DNA from: Siderastrea radians
Lineage: Eukaryota; Cnidaria; Anthozoa; Scleractinia; Rhizangiidae
Length of the DNA: 64,000 nucleotides
Assembly (NCBI GenBank): GCA_964017195.1
Contig: OZ024887.1
Coordinates: forward strand, 7,422,032-7,486,031
Reading direction: 5' to 3'
How positions within the stretch are numbered: the first letter of the stretch is position 1; every line of letters starts with the position of its first letter. The notes under the pieces were generated by a model, which saw only the letters and a program-made list of their open reading frames with translations, did not search any database and was not told the DNA's origin. This document shows, piece after piece, positions 58,201-64,000 of the stretch. A program made the position numbers and the translations under genes.

Positions 58201-58886
58201 ACCTACATTTTGTACAGTCCAACACATTTCCGATTCCATAACCTCCAATCACGCGTTCTTTTTTGTGTTAAAAAAGAGCGCCTGATCGCAGGTTACATCG
58301 CATTCCGAACCAATTGTCGCTGATTTATTACTCAAATTCTCTTGGAGTAACGAACATGAAATTATCGGCCAATTTAAATAAAAGAATGGTGTAAGTGATA
58401 GGAGTGATAATTTAGAAATGATTATCATTTACCTGACCACGAAAATGCCGCAATTTGGCAATTTTGCCACCAAATTATTTTGGCAACGAAAATGAAATCT
58501 AAAGACTCACCTGTAGCTGGCGAGATTCTGTCCTGCCAAATCAGTGTACGCGTTTTGGATTATGTTAATATCTGTATTCTTTAAATGAAGTAATTTATCC
58601 ACACTATTATGGATAACTAAAGCTTTAGAGGTTATTTTTTAAAAGGCAAAAACTCATGTAGAGACACCGATAAATTGTTACTACAAATGTTCGTTTACCA
58701 TTACTTACTTTCAGAACGGGCGCAAGTTTTGGCATCAACCTGACCAAACAGGACGATCGGTTGTATCAGAATACGGCGACGTGTTGTAAAATAAACTCAA
58801 ATAATATAAATAAGTGTATTGCAACACTTACCACATGGAACAATAAAAAGCAGTCCAAACACCACGTAGTTGCACGCAAATCTCAT
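55274..58886 (-). CDS. TSP1-Ly6/uPAR protein, probably GPI-anchored
   Basis: Three minus-strand exons, 58832-58886, 56508-56678 and 55274-55626, 192 aa, all junctions phase 1. Residues 1-18 (MRFACNYVVFGLLFIVPC) are a signal peptide. Residues 20-74 form a thrombospondin type 1 repeat (S-W-S-A-W-E-P-C, C-S-G-G-V, R-I-R-N-C, T-R-N-C, R-P-C) with a WxxW C-mannosylation motif (W24, W27). Residues 76-164 form a Cys-rich three-finger Ly6/uPAR-like domain beginning I-K-C-F-Q-C and ending C-C-E-Q-D-Y-C-N. After S165-N167 comes a basic spacer and a hydrophobic tail (173-192), as for GPI attachment. TSP1 repeats bind matrix and glycans; Ly6 proteins act as surface ligands or co-receptors, so a cell-surface recognition role is plausible (inference). 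Each domain is one exon. The TSP1-Ly6 pairing is unusual to me. A further exon in the 2.1-kb first intron cannot be excluded. Confidence 0.82.
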
Positions 58887-60330
58887 GATTCAGACAGAAC
58901 TTGTATAAACTATATTAACTCGGAGTTTAGGAAATAAATGTCGTATTGCTTGCCTACTTGTTACTTTATAGCTTCACCATGAATTCAATTTTCGTGACCC
59001 AAGCTTAGCAGATGTCGCTCCGATGAAGTATCGCTGGCTTATTCTCTTTTTCGTCTATGTCGCTTTCAATAACAGCTCAATTGACTAGATTCTTATCGCA
59101 ATATATTTTAAAAAGAAATTTGCATTTTCGGCAGACACCGAGGCAAGGCGAAAATGAAATTTCCAAATTAAGAGGAGATGAATTTTGTATTCTTTTCGAA
59201 ATACACAAACTATTTATTGATCATGATGTACCGTATAGCGTTACTGAAAGAGTCGGCGCGAGCGATGTGATTGGCTGACATCTACCCGAAAAGATGGCGC
59301 ACTCCCCTCGGTTGGCTCTGGCCTCCTGCACGACGAGATTGAGCGAATCTTTGTTAATATATTCAACCTTCGAGGAAGTTACATCAAAGATTCATTCAGT
59401 GAAAACCTAATCGGTAGCTACGATCACATTGAATTCTTCCTTGAACTCAGTGCATCGTGCGTGTGGACTTTTTTTCCCTTCCTTCTCTTTTTTTAATTTT
59501 GTCTTTCTTTTTTTTTAATTAACGGCGTTTATCAAATAGACTTCAGCCGTTCTCTGTAGAAAAGAAACGTTTAATTTAACTGAAGGTAAAAAAGGTCAAA
59601 ATTTATTTTTAAAATGCAACGTAATAGGTTGAATTTATGGCATCATCATTTTCGGCATTCGTTTTCGTTCTGAGCATTGCAGTTGATTTTTAGAAATTTC
59701 CACTTATTATACTGGTGAATATAGGTGAACTGTCAACGGTCAACTGGTGAATATAGGTCGTGGGTTTGTCCCGAACTTGCAGTTCTTTACTTCAGGTATA
59801 TTCCCTCTTTCCATTCAGAATTTCTGCTTAAGTGAACTATCAGTACAGTTAACGAACAAGCAGTTCATCATACGACTGGCAAATTTACGCATTCAGTTTT
59901 TTTTCACACTGACATCAGTTGCTGCAGTTGTAATACTCAAAAATGGCCACAGATTTTCGGGGGAGTACTAGCTACCATCTACGTGATAAAAAACCCACCA
60001 GTCTGAAGACAGGAGTGAAGGAATTTCCGGCTGGCGCTGCTTCTTCAAGAATTACTTATAGGGTCATAAAATTAGACTGTGATACACACAGACAGATCTT
60101 GGTCTAAAATGTCAGGCGGAAGGGTCAATATGGAGAGTCAGGTCTAGGGAGAGGTTCACTCACGGACGTGCGAGACGCGCGCGAGAATCCATGATTTCGG
60201 CGATTCGTGCTTAGCATGATCCGTTCCGCAGATGGAGGAGCAAATCACCATTAAAAGATTTAGTTTTATAGTCATAAAACAATTTGAAAATCATTATGAC
60301 GAGTTTAGTAAATAGAAGTAATTGCCGGCT
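58887..60330. other. Region upstream of the TSP1-Ly6 gene
   Basis: Holds the likely promoter of the minus-strand gene. Near 59260-59300 a CCAAT-like ATTGGCTGAC and AAGATGGCG precede an ATG; a frame from about 59287 stays open for about 75 codons (L-H-D-E-I-E-R-I-F-V-N-I-F-N-L-R) but has no recognised family or donor. Otherwise AT-rich. Confidence 0.35.
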
Positions 60331-60378
60331 TGTGTGAGGTCCACCTCGTCCATAAAATTGCGAGGTGGACCTCACACA
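60331..60378. repeat. Perfect 18-bp-arm hairpin
   Basis: TGTGTGAGGTCCACCTCG, a 12-nt loop, then CGAGGTGGACCTCACACA, with no mismatches. It lies 36 bp before the 35-bp inverted repeat of the next element. Confidence 0.85.
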
Positions 60379-60597
60379 GCGTTTTTAATAAAGATTTCAT
60401 TTATGACTAAGCAGTTACCAGTCCAGAGCATTTCCACTTTTGGAAATGTTTTGATCGGCGGACCAAAACAAACAATTATCCAATCAGAGCGCGACTTTGG
60501 AGTCACCTGATGCGAGGCCTGTTTTCATGAGATTTCATAATAGTTGATGAAGTTCTCAGATTTTAATGGAACAATCCAGCAATATTTACAGTCAATA

Positions 60598-60893
60598 TCT
60601 ACGTTTATTACTGCCTGGGATTGGCTGCTTGCAGAAACATGGTTTAAACATCTTTTAGCCAGGAATAAGTTGCGATGAGCGCTTGTCAAGCGCTTGTATG
60701 AAGCTTATTTTTCTTCTGGTTGCGCAGCGGGCTGCGGTTCGTAACAGATCGGGCCGTCTGTTTCAGATGAATAAAAGGAAACTATGCGAAGGCAAAGCTA
60801 TTTACGTTTATTTCTGGCCTGGATAAGTTGCGTGCAAAAAGAGAACCATGGATTCGATAGTCTTTAGCCAGGAATGAATTGCGAATAGCGCTT
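60598..60893. repeat. Direct repeat, about 90 bp, spacing about 205 bp
   Basis: ACGTTTATT.CTG.CCTGG then TCTTTAGCCAGGAAT and GCG..TAGCGCTTG occur twice in the same order, with moderate divergence. Confidence 0.55.
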
Positions 60894-61242
60894 GAATTTC
60901 GCTTCAGTGGTCGCGCAATAGTACAAATATTAGGACACATTTGCCGCCATATGAAATGATTAACACAAGTAAAACAGAGTAAGCTTATCTTTTTATTAAC
61001 TCATGAACAGCTTTACAGATCCATATTTCGCAGCTCACTTCTCTGTCTTAAACAGTTTCATCGATTTGCCCTCAACCGTGGTAGATATAAACACAAAATA
61101 AAGCATAACACTGAAGGTCATATCAAGGTCATACCTGATCTTTTTCTGGATTCCTGCGGCTTTGGTGTGATTGTTCCGATTGTGTCTGCTGAGCGACTCA
61201 AAGTATTTTTTTTATGCCGTTCGGGGCATATTATCTGCACCG

Positions 61243-61580
61243 CTAGATTATTGTTTGAAACGCCGGGCCCAGCTTGTCGTGATACTGCTGCAAGATGGTG
61301 TGTTTCGCATCACGGAGTTTGATCAACCTGCCACACAAAGGGCTGAACGCTGCTTTAGTCAAACATGTATTAGTAAGCCTCTCTAGAAGATTCATATGTT
61401 TCCTTCTGTCTTTAGCAAGTCTTAGCAAATCTATAGACTGGCTGGATTTCGGCCGAGTCTTTTCCGATATAGCGATATCGACGTTCCATACAGCCTTGGA
61501 CTCTGACTCAAACAAAGAAACCTCACGTGTTCTCTTATCAATATATACCAGTCCAGCACATATCCTGCAACGATCTCTGA
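61243..61580 (-). other. Exon-like open frame inside the TIR element
   Basis: Immediately after an acceptor-like CTCTGTTTCAG|GA (minus strand, near 61582) a frame of about 113 codons runs to a TAG at 61243. It contains an early C-R-I-C pair and a basic central region (R-L-A-K-D-R-R-K-H); no family recognised. Possibly the last exon of a host or transposon gene captured by the element. Upstream exons were not found. Confidence 0.25.
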
Positions 61581-62445
61581 TATGCATCCTGAAACAGAGG
61601 AAAAGACTCGGCGCCCAAATAGACTAGTTCAGAGCAATGGCATTTGGTCGCACAAATTGATTCACAAAACAAAGCGCGGCCGGCCCACCAAAAGCGCGGC
61701 CCATCGCCAGGTTTCGCACTAAACAACTAGAATACCTATAGAATGTCTCTGAATTTGTTTCAAAGCCTAAAAAAATTTTTCACGAGAGATATAGTAAATT
61801 GAAGATGAACAAGCGCTCGAGAAAACAAGCAAAATTGACGTGTGCCTCGAAAGTAAAACCTCACCTAAGCATATATTTCGCCACCATTTACCACAATATC
61901 CTGCACAACACTTCTTCAATGCTGTCTTGGTCGTTGTGTTACTAATAGACGGGCAAAGCAGGCTGGGAAGGCTCGAAAAAATGCAAATTTTAAAAAACTT
62001 TCAGTTGAATCTACTCGGTGATATTTCAAAGCCGCCATGTTGTGACGTCACGCTATTGTTTCGCACATTTCCAAAAGTGGAAATGCTCTGGACTGGTTAC
62101 CGGCCCTCGATTCTGGCGTAAGCTCACTTCAATGAAACAGATCATCCATTAAAGGTGATGCCGGGACCAGTCTTACGCACGAGACATGTTTTACTTTCGT
62201 CTACCCTCATATTCTTTTAAAGCATAGGCTTGAGGCGCATTCGCACTAAGCAATCAGATTTCAGGTTTTAGCTGTACGTCCTCACGAATCCACACAAGCG
62301 ACTTTGAGCAGGGTTTCGCCTGAGTGCTCACGTGACGTAAGCAACGGCTACAGCTATTTTGTGGCATATTTTTTGCACACAGTTGGACAGCGTTTATACT
62401 AACTCCAGCGTGATCAAGCAAGCATTTGAGGAGCCAAGCAAAATC

Positions 62446-64000
62446 ATGAATTACTTTTTCCTAACTGTTTTCGTTGCTCTCACAATGGTAGCAGACGGTA
62501 AGTGTCAACAAATATCGGTCTTCTGGTGAGCCATTTTGCTCTGAAGCGAAATTTAGTGGCGGGAAAGTGTTGGCCCGGCAATCGCGATTACATGGTAAAT
62601 TTTCATCCCGGCTAGCCGGGATCCCGGCATCGCGATGCCGGGATCCCAGCTGGCCGGGCTGAAATTTTTCCATGTAATTGCGAAGTTGATTTTTAGTGTG
62701 TTCCACAGACGTGTCGAGATCCCGGGAAACCGAGCCAGCCTGGCTAACTGGGCCAGCCCGCCTCATGTAATTGGCCCCTAAATTGCCTGAGATAGATAAT
62801 TCCGATTTAACTGTGAAAACAAACTTGACTTTTCTTTGGCGAATGACACCTCAAACGTTCGTAACTTGGGAAAACTAATATATTTTACATAATGCTATTT
62901 TTTGTATCCATCAGGTTTCATAATTTTAAAAGCTATATCATCAAAAATATCAAAAGCGTCTCCAATACTGATAACAGGAAAATTGAAGACACATCTGCCC
63001 AAAGAGATTTAAGAACACCCCGTACGGAATTAATACGAAAGAACTAATACGTAACATTAGCGTAGCAAAGTGCCCCTATCGGTTCTTGCCTTGGTGCTCA
63101 ATAATACGCTTTTGCTAAAGATGAGTTCCCTTCGAGATAGGTTTTTTTTTTTTTTAATATAATCCCCAGCAAGAAAACTTAAAAAAAACGTACTGAAAAG
63201 CTTCTTAGCTTAAAACGAAGTGGACATCTTTCAGAAACTGTCTACAACAAAATCAAACCTAGGCACAAACAGCCACCTAGGATATATGGTCAACCTAAGA
63301 TACACAAGCCCGAGTTACCATTAAGAGCAAATGTTACCAACGGTCAAACATTTGGTGGCAACAGGTCAAAAATCAATTCCGCTCATATTCTTATGTTAGG
63401 TAGACCTTAATGTGAAACAAATCACTGCATAGTTCGTTTGGCTGAATATCGATTTATTTTCAAGAAAATCGATATTAACAGAATTCGCTCAAAATGCTGC
63501 TTTTGAAGCTCAAAATTTAAGGCAAATCTCGAAGCTTCGCGTGACAAAATGAAGCACTCCAGAGCAATAAAAATTAACCAAACTTGTAGAACGATGTTTA
63601 AATATATGTCAAAAGCAATTCCAGCTATTTCTGCTCATTTATTTACGAGCTCTAATTAAATTTATCCGACATACTTTTGACTAGATAAAAAGTATATCAA
63701 GTTTAACCCCTAAAAAAAGGATGTGGTACCGAATATTATTCGTCAAGAATCTGGATTTCAAGAGGAGAAGGGATGTTCTTTTGCCTCCTAAAAGAATTTT
63801 TTGGGGAAATTTATTGACGCGATGTTATAGGATTTTAAAGTTGGACAAAATGCGTCGATTCAAGCGATCAGAAAAGTCAGCCTAATTAACTCAGTGTACA
63901 CATACACAAACAACTTCACGTTTACCGCAGGTTTTGATCAGCAAACAACCGATTTTAACACAAAATCCTCTAACCTTCATGTTGCTGTATCACAGATGAG
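62446..64000 (+). CDS. Partial secreted protein, first two exons
   Basis: Exon 1, 62446-62497, encodes MNYFFLTVFVALTMVAD, a typical signal peptide, and ends GAC G|GTAAGT (phase 1). Exon 2 starts after TTTACCGCAG at 63931 in matching phase (G-F-D-Q-Q-T-T-D-F-N-T) and stays open to the window edge. The arrangement equals that of the other secretory genes here. The mature protein is unknown; the second exon is too short to name a domain. The 1.4-kb intron contains a long palindrome. Confidence 0.5.
62583..62683. repeat. About 100-bp near-perfect GC-rich palindrome
   Basis: Centred at 62632/62633 (GCATCGCGATGC). Arms include CCGGGATCCCGG, CCCGGCTAGCCGGG / CCAGCTGGCCGGG, and TTACATGG / CCATGTAA at the outside. 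Related GC-rich wording continues to about 62775 (ending CATGTAATTGGCCCC), so it is probably one end of a larger TIR element inside the first intron of the partial gene. Confidence 0.65.

Larger units (their letters stand above)
60414..62100. mobile_element. 1.69-kb element with 35-bp TIRs
   Basis: Ends 60414-60448 and 62066-62100 (core CCAGTCCAGAGCATTTCC) are inverted repeats matching at 34 of 35 positions. Inside are a directly repeated block (60598-60684 and 60801-60893), a minus-strand exon-like frame (next entry) and, at the right end, a CRE-like TGACGTCA. No DDE transposase recognised, so either non-autonomous or a captured sequence. Confidence 0.6.

Noticed and set aside
58511..58532. 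22-nt minus-strand mini-exon between acceptor-like GGCAG and donor-like GTGAGT in the TSP1-Ly6 first intron
   Set aside because: Inclusion would shift the TSP1 exon out of frame.
64..64000. A bacterial-type system such as CRISPR, operon or phage element
   Set aside because: No direct-repeat/spacer array, no ribosome binding sites and no clustered intronless frames; all supported genes have eukaryotic intron structure or are retro/DNA elements.

Overview
The window looks like nuclear DNA of an anthozoan cnidarian, most likely a stony coral or close relative. Genes are split into small exons with GT-AG introns, codon use is animal-like, and intergenic and intronic DNA is AT-rich and packed with short terminal-inverted-repeat (TIR) elements, Penelope-like and CR1/L2-like retroelement remnants and microsatellites. 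The domain mix (secreted trypsins joined to FN2 or MAM domains, TSP1, Ly6/uPAR, CLN3, class A GPCR) fits Cnidaria. I see no bacterial operon, CRISPR array, rRNA or tRNA. Species assignment is inference.

Layout. 1-7.7 kb: nested repeats, a LINE fragment, a Penelope-like GIY-YIG fragment and a 51-bp inverted repeat whose arms carry hammerhead-like cores. 7.75-10.8 kb (+): a complete two-exon CLN3/battenin-like gene behind a TATA box. 11.9-25.1 kb (-): two tandem five-exon genes, each signal peptide - fibronectin type II - Pro/Thr linker - trypsin; the downstream copy is 338 aa and the upstream copy 345 aa. 25-45 kb: mostly gene-free, with LINE/MITE remnants, a class A GPCR disrupted by two compensating frameshifts (34.4-35.4 kb), a second degraded copy of its tail near 30.1-30.5 kb, several TIR elements and a degraded DUF3504-type fragment. 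45.35-53.95 kb (+): an eight-exon gene, signal peptide - MAM - polyGly - Pro-rich linker - trypsin (448 aa), with a 5'-truncated LINE in one intron. 55.27-58.89 kb (-): a three-exon gene for a secreted or GPI-anchored TSP1 - Ly6/uPAR protein (192 aa). 60.4-62.1 kb: a 1.69-kb TIR element. 62.45 kb to the edge (+): the first two exons of another secreted protein, cut by the window.

Gene relations. The five secretory genes all start with a very short signal-peptide exon ending in phase 1, and nearly all domain-boundary introns are phase 1, the usual signature of extracellular exon shuffling. All three trypsins keep His/Asp/Ser, the primary-specificity Asp and an R-IVGG activation site, so all should be active trypsin-like zymogens, probably digestive or extracellular-matrix proteases. 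In the tandem pair divergence rises sharply from the catalytic exons (about 94% identical) to the FN2 exon (about 58%), suggesting homogenisation of the catalytic end or relaxed or diversifying selection on the N-terminal module. Intron models are assembled by eye from splice sites and phase, without transcript evidence.
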